Positions 8,776 through 16,868 of a stretch of 46,808 nt of DNA are shown one piece after another. The notes beneath the pieces are model-generated. The model saw only the letters and a program-made list of their open reading frames with translations, was not told the DNA's origin and ran no database searches. Each line of letters starts with the position of its first letter. Position 1 is the stretch's first letter. Made by a program: the position numbers and the translations under genes. The stretch is from Novosphingobium guangzhouense (lineage in GTDB: Bacteria > Pseudomonadota > Alphaproteobacteria > Sphingomonadales > Sphingomonadaceae): positions 1-46,808 of the forward strand of contig NZ_LYMM01000046.1 of the NCBI RefSeq assembly GCF_002896965.1, given 5' to 3'.

Positions 8776-10637
8776 AGCGTGCGCCGAGCCGCGAAGCGTG
8801 CCAGTTCTAGCAGGCAAGCGGCTCTGTCACCAAAGGGTTCCAGGGCCTTAGCGCAGGACGCGAGAAGACGCTGCGCCTCCTGCGCCGCCCCCTCGGCACC
8901 AAGAACCGAGACAGCATTCTTTCGGTTTTTTGCGGCGTCCTTGCCCAAGGCCTTGCCGACCACCCGCTCATCGCCGACCGCGTCCAGCAGGTCGTCCTGC
9001 AACTGAAACAGCAGACCGAGGTCTTGCGCGAAGGATAACAGTCCTGCGTTGCATTGGTCATCGGCGTGACCCAGAAGAATGCCCGCTTCGACGGCATAGC
9101 GTATGAGTGACCCGGTCTTGCCGGCCAGACAGGCGATCAATTCCGCCGAGGAAATTATCTCGCTCGGGTAAAGGTCCATCATCTGGCCGCCGGCAAGCCC
9201 GTCCTGACCCACGCTTCGAGCAAGGCGCAGCACCAGTTCAGCACGCACGCCCGCATGGTGATGCGTACGGGGATCCGCCAGTATGTCGAACGCAAGCGCG
9301 AGCAGTGCATCCCCGGCGAGCAGAGCAGTGGCTTCGTCGAATTGGCGGTGCGCCGTTGGCCTTCCGCGCCGCAGGTCGTCGTTGTCCATGCAGGGGAGAT
9401 CGTCATGAACGAGAGACTGGGCGTGGACGCATTCGATGGCTGCCGCAGCGCGCAACGCCATGCTTCTGGTCCCGCCCAGCATCTGCGTCACCGTAACGGT
9501 GAGAGCGGCGCGAAACCGCTTGCCTCCTGAGGTCGCTGCGTAGCGCATGGCATCGGCAAGACGCAGACTTCGCGCGGGCATATCGCCGATCGCCTCGAGA
9601 ATGGCCTCGTCAACATCCCGGCGGATGTCTGCCAGGATCGCCGCGGCATCGGATCGCTCGCGGCCCGGAAGTGTAACCGGCACCGGTCGAAATCTCATGC
9701 CTTCCTCCGTTCCGGCCACCTCGCTGAAACCGAACCCGTGTTCACGCAGCCAGGCGCATACTTCCTCGATCACCTCGTCAGGAGCCGATGCTGCCGCGCT
9801 GAGACCAACCCTCATGGCGGCAGCGGGGAAACGCGATGCCAGATCGTCGGCGCCTTCGACCAACAGGCCCTGAGGGCATCCGGCAGCAATCGCGGTCTCG
9901 ACGAGCCGGCGCGCATTCGATGACATCGGATCGCCAACGATCACCACCACATCGCATTGCGCAGCTATCTCGACGACAGCGGCCTGGCGGTTGGTCGTTG
10001 CATAACAGATGTCGCTTGTGCGAGGCCCCGCGCAGTGCGGAAATCGGGTCTTTATGGCCTTGATCATGCTGTCTGCCTCGCCGACGGAGAACGTGGTCTG
10101 AACCGCATAAGCAACCGGCGTGTCGTCAGGAAGTAACAAGGCATTGACGTCCGTCACGGTGCCGACCACCGAAATACTTGCGCGGGGGACCTGCCCAATT
10201 GTCCCAATGATCTCCGGGTGATCGACGTGTCCGACGAGTACGACATGTCGGCCCTGCAGATGCCACTGGACTACTTCGGCATGCACCTTGGCTACAAGCG
10301 GACATATCGCATCGACAACCCGCAGCTTGCCCCGCCGAGCCGCGTCTTTCACAGCAGTTGCGCTGCCATGGGCGGAGAGGATGGTAACTGCGCCTTGCGG
10401 TATTTCGCTCACATCCTGAACGAAGACTGCCCCAAGGCGCTCGAGACGCGCGACTACCCGGCGATTGTGCACGATTGCGCGGCGAACGTAGACCGGGGCG
10501 CCATGGGCGGCCAATGCGTCTTCGACGGCGGCTATAGCCCGCCGCACACCTGCACAGAAGCCACGCGGATTGGCCAGCAGCACCGACTTGCACCCAGCCG
10601 CGTGTCTTTGATCGAGATACAGGCTTTTTGAAACCAT
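8772..10637 (-). CDS. ispH: Fusion of IspH (HMBPP reductase) with CrtE/IspA-type prenyl diphosphate synthase
   Basis: One uninterrupted frame of 621 residues joins two isoprenoid enzymes. Residues 1 to about 322 are IspH: the three FeS cysteines are Cys28 (NPRGFCAGV), Cys112 (VDAICPLV) and Cys211 (ICYATTNRQ); His58, His90, the HPE glutamate Glu142, QTT at 180-182 and SSN at 239-241 are present. Residues about 330-621 are an all-alpha prenyl synthase with the first Asp-rich motif DDLPCMDND at 412-420, GGKRFR, and the second motif QDDLLD at 547-552. The residue five before the first motif is Gln407, not the Tyr of short-chain FPP synthases, which leans towards a GGPP (CrtE) product. The enzyme would make IPP/DMAPP from HMBPP and elongate them on one polypeptide. 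The gene is divergent from crtI, fitting carotenoid supply. AGGA lies ten bases before ATG 10637. Confidence 0.93.
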   Translation of the reverse strand: MVSKSLYLDQRHAAGCKSVLLANPRGFCAGVRRAIAAVEDALAAHGAPVYVRRAIVHNRRVVARLERLGAVFVQDVSEIPQGAVTILSAHGSATAVKDAARRGKLRVVDAICPLVAKVHAEVVQWHLQGRHVVLVGHVDHPEIIGTIGQVPRASISVVGTVTDVNALLLPDDTPVAYAVQTTFSVGEADSMIKAIKTRFPHCAGPRTSDICYATTNRQAAVVEIAAQCDVVVIVGDPMSSNARRLVETAIAAGCPQGLLVEGADDLASRFPAAAMRVGLSAAASAPDEVIEEVCAWLREHGFGFSEVAGTEEGMRFRPVPVTLPGRERSDAAAILADIRRDVDEAILEAIGDMPARSLRLADAMRYAATSGGKRFRAALTVTVTQMLGGTRSMALRAAAAIECVHAQSLVHDDLPCMDNDDLRRGRPTAHRQFDEATALLAGDALLALAFDILADPRTHHHAGVRAELVLRLARSVGQDGLAGGQMMDLYPSEIISSAELIACLAGKTGSLIRYAVEAGILLGHADDQCNAGLLSFAQDLGLLFQLQDDLLDAVGDERVVGKALGKDAAKNRKNAVSVLGAEGAAQEAQRLLASCAKALEPFGDRAACLLELARFAARRTL

Positions 10638-10775
10638 TTTCGTATTATCCTAACTCACTGGCACTGTTTCGTCTTTTTGCCCGGATTTCCACCCTCCCCT
10701 TTGGACAGGTAGTGCTATGGGGAACATCCGGTACGACATGGAATCATCCGGCCCTCCAAGAATGGCGACATTTTC
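10638..10775. promoter_or_regulatory. Divergent promoter region of ispH-crtE and crtI
   Basis: The 138 bases between the two carotenoid-pathway genes must contain both promoters. No strong consensus -35/-10 pair or long palindrome is visible. A shared light- or stress-responsive control point here is an inference from gene order. Confidence 0.4.
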
Positions 10776-12254
10776 ATGCCTTCCAGATCCTGCGCTATTG
10801 TCATCGGGTCAGGCTTCGGCGGATTGGCACTCGCGATCCGTCTGCAGAGCGCGGGCATCGACACGACAGTGCTCGAAGCGCGCGACCGCCCTGGCGGCCG
10901 CGCCTATTGCTGGAAGCGGGAAGGGTACACCTTCGATGCCGGTCCTACTGTGATAACCGACCCGGCTTGCCTGGAAGAACTCTGGGCACTGTCGAGGAGC
11001 CGAATGGCCGATGATGTGATCTTGCGGACGGTCGACCCGTTCTATCGCCTTGTCTGGAACGATGGGACGCAGTTCGATTACTCGAACGACGATGCCCTAC
11101 TGAAAGCAGAAATCGGCAAGCTCGATCCGCGGGATGTCGAGGGCTACAAACGTTTTCTGGCCTATTCCCGCGCGGTCTATCAGGAAGGATACGTGAAGCT
11201 TGGCGCCGTCCCGTTCCTCGACTTCAGGAGCATGCTGAAAGCGGCGCCCGCATTGGCCCGGCACAAAGCCTGGCAATCGGTGTATGCAACGGTTGCCTCT
11301 TTCGTGCGAAACGAGAAGTTGAGGCAGGTGCTGTCATTCCACACATTGCTGGTCGGCGGCAATCCCATGAAGACGAGCAGCATTTATGCCCTCATTCACC
11401 ATCTTGAAAAGCTGGGCGGGGTCTGGTGCGCAGCAGGCGGCACGAATGCGCTCATCGACGGGATGGCGGGGCTGTTCGAACGTCTGGGCGGGAGGCTGGT
11501 GCTGAACGAAAAGGTCCAGACAATCACGTACGAGGACAGCCGGGTAACGGGCGTGGTCACCCAGTCCGGGCGCCGTTTCAGTGCCGACCAGATCGCCAGC
11601 AACGGGGATGTCGTGAGCACTTATGCGACGATCACCGGTTCCCGCTATGCCGCTCGCAAATTGCGCTCGCTGAAGTCCAAGCGCTTTTCACCCAGCCTGT
11701 TTGTGGTGCACCTTGGCTTGAAGGGTACGTTCCCGCGGATTGCCCATCATTCGATCCTGTTTTCGGATCGCTATGGGCCGTTGCTTGACGATATTTACAC
11801 GCACGGCCGCCTGCCCGAAGACCCTTCGATCTACTTGCACAATCCCGGCGCCAGCGATGCGAGTGTCGCCCCGGCTGGTAGATCGGCGTTTTATGCGCTG
11901 GCCCCCGTCCCCCACCTGGGTGCCGCACCGATCGATTGGGCCACAGAAGGAGATCGCTACCGGAAGATCGTCATCGAGCGCATCCGCGCCACGCTGATCC
12001 CGGACATCGACGATCGCCTCGAGGTCTGCTTTCACTATACGCCCCGCGACTTTGAAAGCGATCTGGGCGCTCATCTGGGCAGCGCTTTCAGTCTGGAGCC
12101 GACACTGACGCAAAGCGCGTGGTTCCGCGCCCACAACCGCGACGATCATTTCGGCAATCTCTTCCTCGTGGGCGCAGGCACCCATCCCGGCGCGGGCATT
12201 CCCGGTGTCGTCGGAAGTGCAAAGGCAACAGCAGGATTGATGATCGGACCATAA
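10776..12254 (+). CDS. crtI: CrtI-type phytoene desaturase
   Basis: A flavoprotein of 492 residues of the CrtI family, which introduces double bases' worth of conjugation into phytoene (to neurosporene or lycopene). The N-terminal FAD motif is VIGSGFGGLALAIRL, followed by the substrate-side DRPGGRAYCW and FDAGPTVITDP. The C-terminal closure is LFLVGAGTHPGAGIPGVVGSAK, a hallmark of bacterial carotenoid desaturases. Length is normal (about 490-510). The start ATG 10776 has only a weak ribosome site. Phytoene synthase (crtB) and cyclase (crtY) are not in the window, so the rest of the pathway must lie elsewhere. A hairpin overlaps its stop codon. Confidence 0.93.
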   Translation: MPSRSCAIVIGSGFGGLALAIRLQSAGIDTTVLEARDRPGGRAYCWKREGYTFDAGPTVITDPACLEELWALSRSRMADDVILRTVDPFYRLVWNDGTQFDYSNDDALLKAEIGKLDPRDVEGYKRFLAYSRAVYQEGYVKLGAVPFLDFRSMLKAAPALARHKAWQSVYATVASFVRNEKLRQVLSFHTLLVGGNPMKTSSIYALIHHLEKLGGVWCAAGGTNALIDGMAGLFERLGGRLVLNEKVQTITYEDSRVTGVVTQSGRRFSADQIASNGDVVSTYATITGSRYAARKLRSLKSKRFSPSLFVVHLGLKGTFPRIAHHSILFSDRYGPLLDDIYTHGRLPEDPSIYLHNPGASDASVAPAGRSAFYALAPVPHLGAAPIDWATEGDRYRKIVIERIRATLIPDIDDRLEVCFHYTPRDFESDLGAHLGSAFSLEPTLTQSAWFRAHNRDDHFGNLFLVGAGTHPGAGIPGVVGSAKATAGLMIGP

Positions 12255-12278
12255 GTGCCGCCGTTGTATGCGGCACTT
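12253..12278 (+). terminator. Hairpin at the end of crtI
   Basis: Perfect 9-bp stem AAGTGCCGC / GCGGCACTT with an 8-base loop, beginning within the crtI stop codon. No T run follows, so it may be a Rho-aided terminator or an mRNA-stabilising hairpin. Confidence 0.5.
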
Positions 12279-12433
12279 GAGCCGTGCGGGGTGTGTGCGA
12301 CGGCATCAATCGGGTCAAAAGTCGGCAGGGTACCTGAGTGATCGCCGCCTCAGGCAGTGATGAAGCAAAGTGCGCAAGCGGTTTCCAATATCGCGGAACA
12401 CCAACACTCTCCGCCCTATCGGAGCGATCAGAA

Positions 12434-12793
12434 TCATTGCTGTTCGAGGGCGGACGCCTGGCGACCAAGCTCATTCGCCTTTTCACTCGCAGCTTGGCGG
12501 ATTTCCTTTGCCTTCGCTTCCAGCTTGTCAGCTTCCGCATCTGCCTGCGCTTCTAGCAGTCGGCCCTGATCCTTGAGGGCATCGGCATGCGAAGCGCGCA
12601 TTTTTTCCTGAGCACGGTCAATTCGATCGGCTGCGGCTCCTGCCTTTTCCGCAGGCCCGCCACCCTTGTACTCACGCCCTGCTGCTTTGGCAGCGGCCTC
12701 GTCTTTTTGGGCCCCAGCCTTTTCCTTGGGTCCGTCACACCCGGCCACGAGCAATGCGAGTGAGGAGGCGCAGATGATGGATAGCGTCTTCAT
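12434..12793 (-). CDS. Small lipoprotein, helical, Ala/Lys/Glu-rich
   Basis: A protein of 119 residues beginning MKTLSIICASSLALLVAGC, a lipoprotein signal with lipobox LVAGC (lipidated Cys19). The mature part is low in complexity, rich in Ala, Lys, Glu and Gln, and predicted to form long amphipathic helices, possibly coiled coil. It has no enzymatic motif. It would sit in the inner or outer membrane facing the periplasm. GGAAC at 12822-12826 (minus strand) followed after 16 bases by AGTT looks like a weak stress-sigma promoter, but it would leave almost no leader, so I do not claim it. It lies downstream of a broken Crp/Fnr gene on the same strand. Confidence 0.7.
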   Translation of the reverse strand: MKTLSIICASSLALLVAGCDGPKEKAGAQKDEAAAKAAGREYKGGGPAEKAGAAADRIDRAQEKMRASHADALKDQGRLLEAQADAEADKLEAKAKEIRQAASEKANELGRQASALEQQ

Positions 12794-12897
12794 GCCAGTC
12801 TAACTAACTGCGCGCGGTCGCGTTCCGCTTATTCACAGAGCGCCGAAACAGATCGCGGCGCATGTTCGTCATTCGGCAATCCGACCAATCATTCGCA

Positions 12898-13306
12898 TCA
12901 CTGCTGCGGGTAGATGTCATGCAGGACGAAATCGAAATGGTCCTCGGTTGTCGTCGCGCAATCGCCCCCGTCTCCCGCAGAATTTGCTCATCTTTCACGA
13001 TGAAGACACCCCGGCGCACCTCTATCGTTCCGGGCACACGCAACCGGGAGATCACGCGCGTCACGAACGATCGGCCAACACCAAGCACCCCGGCCAGTTG
13101 CACATGGGTAAGCGCAAACTGCGAGCCACGCGTCCTGCTCATCGGGGCATGGAGCCGTTTCGCCGCGCTTTATGTGATGGTCTGCGTGGCATTGCACGGA
13201 GCGGTCTGGAATACCTGGGAGAGCAGGCATTCCGAATAGCGCGAGAACCAGTGGCGAACCGTTGGGGAGTCGAGCGCAAAATTCTCCGGGCGATAGATTT
13301 ATCAGA
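12898..13306 (-). pseudogene. Crp/Fnr-family regulator remnant
   Basis: The C-terminal half of a Crp/Fnr protein can be followed through three frames. It opens with RPENFALDSPTVRHWFSRYSE (near 13300), then SQVFQTAPCNATQT, then breaks near 13170. It resumes with KRLHAPMSRTRGSQFALTHVQLAGVLGVGRSFVTRVI (the DNA-binding helix-turn-helix) and VRRGVFIVKDEQILRETG. At a run of five G near 12970 one base is missing; the next frame gives DHFDFVLHDIYPQQ and stop, a C-terminus typical of sphingomonad family members. The N-terminal nucleotide-binding half is absent, so the gene is dead regardless of read errors. The largest surviving frame (12804-13142) is open only because it is out of frame at its end. 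Confidence 0.75.
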
Positions 13307-13394
13307 AACTTAACTGGACTAACGCTGGTTTCGGTCCAGATACACGGCTTGGCCGCATTCGCAGTTCGGACTCAAGCTCGGAGGCGTGGGAGAT

Positions 13395-13685
13395 ATGTCG
13401 TGGAAGGACGACGACCGGATTAAGGAAATAGAGAAAGCACTTCTAAGGGCCGAGGGGGCTCATTATGCGCTGCATGATGTTCTCGCCCGCGCATTGGGCC
13501 GGCTGCCGACTGCTGATTACGATCAACTCATGCGCTCCTTGGCCAAGCAGGCTGATGACCTCGATCCACGCCTTGGGGCGGATCGGATCGCAGGTTATCG
13601 CGATGAGCTTGCATCGATCGCGGAGGAGGTCGAGCACGCACGGCCTCCGACCTCGGGCCTGCTGGGCAGACTTCGCCGAAGCTGA
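13395..13685 (+). CDS. Hypothetical protein, helical
   Basis: A protein of 96 residues from ATG 13395 (GGAGG ten bases upstream; a GTG at 13386 is too close to it). The sequence is charged and helical, with RIKEIEKALLRAEGAHYALHDVLARALGR and a second helical stretch ending ELASIAEEVEHA. No signal peptide or membrane segment. No family recognised. It stands alone on the plus strand, next to the Crp/Fnr remnant. Confidence 0.5.
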   Translation: MSWKDDDRIKEIEKALLRAEGAHYALHDVLARALGRLPTADYDQLMRSLAKQADDLDPRLGADRIAGYRDELASIAEEVEHARPPTSGLLGRLRRS

Positions 13686-13793
13686 GCGCGCTCGATCCCG
13701 TCAGCAAACACGACAGGTTCGTGGTTCGATCGCAATGTGCTATGCAGCCATGCCGCTGCGTGCTTGTGCATTTGATGGTCGCGCATAGAACGA

Positions 13794-14108
13794 TTGGAAG
13801 AGATTTTGCCTGCCCACGGCAGCGACGATCCGCCGCGCGAACTCACCGAAGGCGCGCTTCTCGCATTACGAGAGGTGGCGATACAATTGCTCAAATGTAT
13901 CTCAGAGGAAGACATACGCACGGCGATCAGGGAGGTGCTTGAAGACCTGCCCGACCGTGGCGAGACGCTTTCCTCCAGCATCGCTGAGAGCTATGCACAA
14001 GAACTGTTTGCGCTACAACGCGAAGTTGACCGATTAAAGGACGGAGCGAACGCTTTGATCGCGTACCTCGACGGGGGAATCGATAAAGGTGGGCCCACGG
14101 GCGGCTAG
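13794..14108 (+). CDS. Hypothetical protein, acidic, coiled-coil-like
   Basis: An open frame of 104 residues with a possible TTG start at 13794 and no clear ribosome site. It is acidic and helical (EGALLALREVAIQLLKCISEED, then ELFALQREVDRLKDGANAL, which has a heptad pattern). No recognised domain. The amino acid composition looks like a real protein, but the start is uncertain. Confidence 0.4.
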   Translation: MEEILPAHGSDDPPRELTEGALLALREVAIQLLKCISEEDIRTAIREVLEDLPDRGETLSSSIAESYAQELFALQREVDRLKDGANALIAYLDGGIDKGGPTGG

Positions 14109-14455
14109 TTAACGCCGGCTGCGAGCGTTGCATCGCCGCCCTCCCATTTCATGCACCTCAATCAATTTCCAGCAAGCGCGGCGTCGATCATTGCAGTCCA
14201 TGCCGCCCTAAAGTTATCGGCGACAGTCGCGCTGGCAAGATCCGTGTTTCCAGATCCGCACATTTCTTCGGAGGGGCTACGGATTGTGCCGAGTGCTTCT
14301 GAGCCTCAGGCCGATATTTCATCCCCTGCGGCCCGGCGTGCATTCGGATGACGGCCCGAGATCGAGCGGCCCTGTCCGCCGGTTCCAAGTGCCGCTCCAG
14401 ACCTCACCGGCGCGCCAAATCGTTTTCGCTCCTGTTCGAGCTTTCTGGCGACGTG
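14109..14455. other. Gene-poor stretch
   Basis: No gene, repeat or RNA is supported. Short frames on both strands overlap each other and lack start signals. Confidence 0.35.
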
Positions 14456-14620
14456 CTATTCGCCGGGAAGCGCCTTCTCAATAAGGCGCCGGATAGCCTC
14501 AGGTCGGGTGGGATGTCCGAACTCGCGCTCCCGCCACGCATCGATTCTTGCAATCAGATCCGAATGCATCGAGATTGTTTGGCTGATCGACCTCTTCCGA
14601 GCCTTCACCTTATGGATCAT
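14456..14620 (-). CDS. Small ribbon-helix-helix-like protein
   Basis: A protein of 54 residues from ATG 14620. The order RSISQTISMHSDLIARIDAW followed by TRPEAIRRLIEKAL matches a strand-helix-helix pattern of small ribbon-helix-helix (MetJ/Arc/CopG-like) DNA-binding proteins. The start overlaps the preceding gene by 11 bases, so the two are likely cotranslated. It could be a local regulator or the antitoxin half of a toxin-antitoxin pair; no toxin is recognisable next to it. A longer in-frame version begins at 14707, but its extension is composition-poor. Confidence 0.55.
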   Translation of the reverse strand: MIHKVKARKRSISQTISMHSDLIARIDAWREREFGHPTRPEAIRRLIEKALPGE

Positions 14621-14840
14621 TCTCACGCCGTTTCGTTTCGGGTTGCTGCGGCGGGGCGAATGAAGTTTGTCGGGGGGACTGGCTAATTTCCCACCGCAGC
14701 GGCCCAAATGTGTACAAGTGAGCGCTTCTTCTCAATTTGCATGCGATAAGGCGTTTACGCAAAGCGATAATCCGCCGTCCAAGTTCCGCCCCCAGTGCTG
14801 ATAAAAGCAGATGGGAAACGGCATCCGAGTCTCGGGTCAC
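14610..14840 (-). CDS. Small hypothetical protein, coupled
   Basis: A basic protein of 76 residues starting at GTG 14840. The start codon overlaps the upstream gene's TGA as GTGA, and its 3' end overlaps the ribbon-helix-helix-like gene. This coupling is the main reason to accept it. The N-terminal half (DAVSHLLLSALGAELGRRII) could be helical; nothing in the sequence points to a function. Confidence 0.45.
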   Translation of the reverse strand: MTRDSDAVSHLLLSALGAELGRRIIALRKRLIACKLRRSAHLYTFGPLRWEISQSPRQTSFAPPQQPETKRRENDP

Positions 14841-15019
14841 GGCATCCTCTTGGTTTCAGTCTCTGTCGGCTCCGGCAAACCGAGCCTTTGATCCAGGATC
14901 CTGTTATACGCTTCCAGCAGATCAACGACGCTTTCGATCGGAAGTCTGGTATCGGCCCTTTCAAGAGCCTCGCTAACGTCGCCTTCCGTCGCTGCGCGCA
15001 GGTTGTCGATGATGTCCAT
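14837..15019 (-). CDS. Small hypothetical protein, acidic
   Basis: A protein of 60 residues (MDIIDNLRAATEGDVSEALE...) with GAGGA nine bases before ATG 15019. It is acidic and mostly helical. First of a run of three overlapping small genes (15019 to 14456). Unrecognised. Confidence 0.5.
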   Translation of the reverse strand: MDIIDNLRAATEGDVSEALERADTRLPIESVVDLLEAYNRILDQRLGLPEPTETETKRMP

Positions 15020-15082
15020 TGCTCTTCCTCGTTAACTGCGGAAAATCAACTTGGATCAATCAGGAGGAGTTCCTGAGGCGCG

Positions 15083-15343
15083 TCAGTGCCGACGCGCTCC
15101 GTGCTGTGCCCGCAAGAGAATGGTCACCTTGTCAAAGACCGACAGCCATTTGGCCATCCCCGTATAATCGCCGCTGCCTGACATGCTCTGAATATGCTGG
15201 CTGACGACACATGCGGCGCTGGGACCGAGCTGGTCGGCCAATTCGGCGGCATAGATCCATGCCGCTGCCACGGTCGGGAGATCTCCGGCGCTCATGCACT
15301 GCCGGTCGAACGTGGGGACGCGGTAACGGCGCGACGGCATCAC
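15083..15343 (-). CDS. DUF6961-like small protein
   Basis: A protein of 86 residues. The core AAAWIYAAELADQLGPSA followed by SGDYTGMAKWLSVFDKV resembles a family of small sphingomonad proteins (DUF6961) in which a GP and a W are conserved; function unknown. Its ATG at 15343 overlaps the upstream stop by four bases (ATGA). The match is from memory and moderate. Confidence 0.55.
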   Translation of the reverse strand: MMPSRRYRVPTFDRQCMSAGDLPTVAAAWIYAAELADQLGPSAACVVSQHIQSMSGSGDYTGMAKWLSVFDKVTILLRAQHGARRH

Positions 15344-15618
15344 AGGTCGAGCAGCGATAGTTGAGGCTGGTCGTCCGCCGGGGCGCTTCCGGCACGATCA
15401 AGCAGGCGGGCGGCGGCTGCGGCATCATTGAGGTCGATTTCCGCGATCATCACCAGGTTGCGGGTGATCTCGACCTTCTCGCGCAAGCGCTGGAGCACAG
15501 CGGGGAAGATGTCGCGCAGTTGACGGCCATCGTCGGGGGTGGCGCCGTCGCGATCGGCTTGTGTAAAGCGGTGCTCCGCCAACGCGATCAGCGCGTCGTC
15601 CGTCATCGGGCCCGTCAT
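15340..15618 (-). CDS. Hypothetical protein in overlapping operon
   Basis: A protein of 92 residues, helical and acidic (RQLRDIFPAVLQRLREKVEITRN...), ending QLSLLDL. Both ends overlap neighbours by four bases (ATGA at 15615-15618 and 15340-15343), so it is the middle of a translationally coupled trio. No recognised family. Confidence 0.6.
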   Translation of the reverse strand: MTGPMTDDALIALAEHRFTQADRDGATPDDGRQLRDIFPAVLQRLREKVEITRNLVMIAEIDLNDAAAAARLLDRAGSAPADDQPQLSLLDL

Positions 15619-15875
15619 AGTGCTGCCCAGTCCATTTCGGCGTCATCCACCGCATCGAACATCTCCGGATCCGCACCGGTATCTCCCAGCCGCTTGCGTA
15701 CCGCATCCGCATTCCCGTCCTTTGGAAAACCCCTGTCCGATTTCGCGATTGTCGCCAGCTGACCGATGAGGCCGCCCCGCTCTACCTGCTGAAGAACCCA
15801 CTGTCCGAACGGCACCGGCTTTTCCGGCGCGTCGCGGACATCTACGCGAAGGTCGTCACGGCTGGGCAGTTTCAT
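15615..15875 (-). CDS. YozE-SAM-like small protein
   Basis: A protein of 86 residues. The segment FGQWVLQQVERGGLIGQLA, followed by AKSDRGFPKDGNADAVRKRL and DDAEMDW, matches the YozE_SAM_like fold, a small helical domain of unknown role found in Firmicutes, phages and accessory regions of proteobacteria. First gene of the overlapping trio. The type of gene and the operon layout suggest plasmid- or ICE-derived DNA. Confidence 0.65.
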   Translation of the reverse strand: MKLPSRDDLRVDVRDAPEKPVPFGQWVLQQVERGGLIGQLATIAKSDRGFPKDGNADAVRKRLGDTGADPEMFDAVDDAEMDWAAL

Positions 15876-16537
15876 CTCGACACATCCTTCTTTTCCGAAT
15901 CGCTATCATGCGCTCATAGCATGTTCGATGTTTGTTCTCACAGCCCTTGCCCGCGTACCCTGACGCCATGACGTGCCGGATCTGCACCGCCAACCGGGAT
16001 GCGCTGGCCGATGAGCTGACACATGAGATGTGGGCCTCCTGTATCGACAGCAAGCCCGGCAGGGAATGATCGGCAATACGCCGCCCCATTCCTGAGAGTT
16101 GGATACCGCGACCACACGCGCGATGGCTTAGGCATCCATTCCACAGCCGTCTTTTTTCCCGCATGAACCGCGGTGCAATCGACATCCTCGATGCCGCTGC
16201 CGTCGAAGCGGGCAAAACGCCGATGCCTCCGAGACCCATGGTGTGACCGGCGCCAGCTTGGCCGTCAATTGCGGGAGTCGCACGGGGATGGCAGGTCGAG
16301 CGGTTCTGGGCATGAATAACGACGCAACCCGGCACACATGCAATGGCCCCCTTTGTCGGACCCGAGACATCCAGATTTACCTCCACCCTTGGAAGCTCGT
16401 TGCTAGTCAGCGCGGGTAACGGACTTTGTCATGATGCGGTGCAGCAATGTCGTGTAGATATGCCGAGCGACCCGAAGGGCTATGCCCTTGAAACAACTGG
16501 CCCGGCCTGCCTTCGCAGCGCTGGGCCTCTTTGCATC
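15876..16537. other. Gene-poor stretch
   Basis: No gene is supported in these 660 bases. Frames on both strands overlap one another, contain no recognisable motif and lack ribosome sites. It may be degraded accessory DNA. Confidence 0.4.
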
Positions 16538-16786
16538 TCAGCTTTTCCGCATTCGCCGGTGAGCCTGCCTCGCCAGCAAAACCATAATCTGATCGGTCGG
16601 AAGCCGCGCCGACACGCTATTCCGGAGCGCTAAGCCGTTCGTGGCGTCATCGACGTTGTGCTCGAGACGTAAGCGCCCTTCCAGCGCAGCAAGATCGTTG
16701 CTGCTGTGGCACTCGTCGGCGGAGAAGATTGCGAGCGATTCATTCGTCTCGACGTTGACCAAGTAGAAGTAGGAGAGCGGAATCAC
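16538..16786 (-). CDS. Hypothetical protein
   Basis: A protein of 82 residues. I place the start at GTG 16786, which has GGAGG seven bases upstream; the longer open frame to 16936 has no such site and a composition unlike a protein. The sequence begins MIPLSYFYLVNVETNESLAI and ends with a basic helix (LLARQAHRRMRKS). No recognised family. Confidence 0.45.
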   Translation of the reverse strand: MIPLSYFYLVNVETNESLAIFSADECHSSNDLAALEGRLRLEHNVDDATNGLALRNSVSARLPTDQIMVLLARQAHRRMRKS

Positions 16787-16868
16787 GGCATAGTCCTCCG
16801 ACCCTCGTCGTTCGCCTAAAGAGTGTTCGCCAGCGCGGGGACGCTTCCACAGCTCGGTGGGGGGCGAC

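Noticed and set aside
12802..12826. GGAAC-N16-AGTT ahead of the small lipoprotein gene
   Set aside because: It would place the transcription start at or beyond the start codon, and the -10 part is not consensus.
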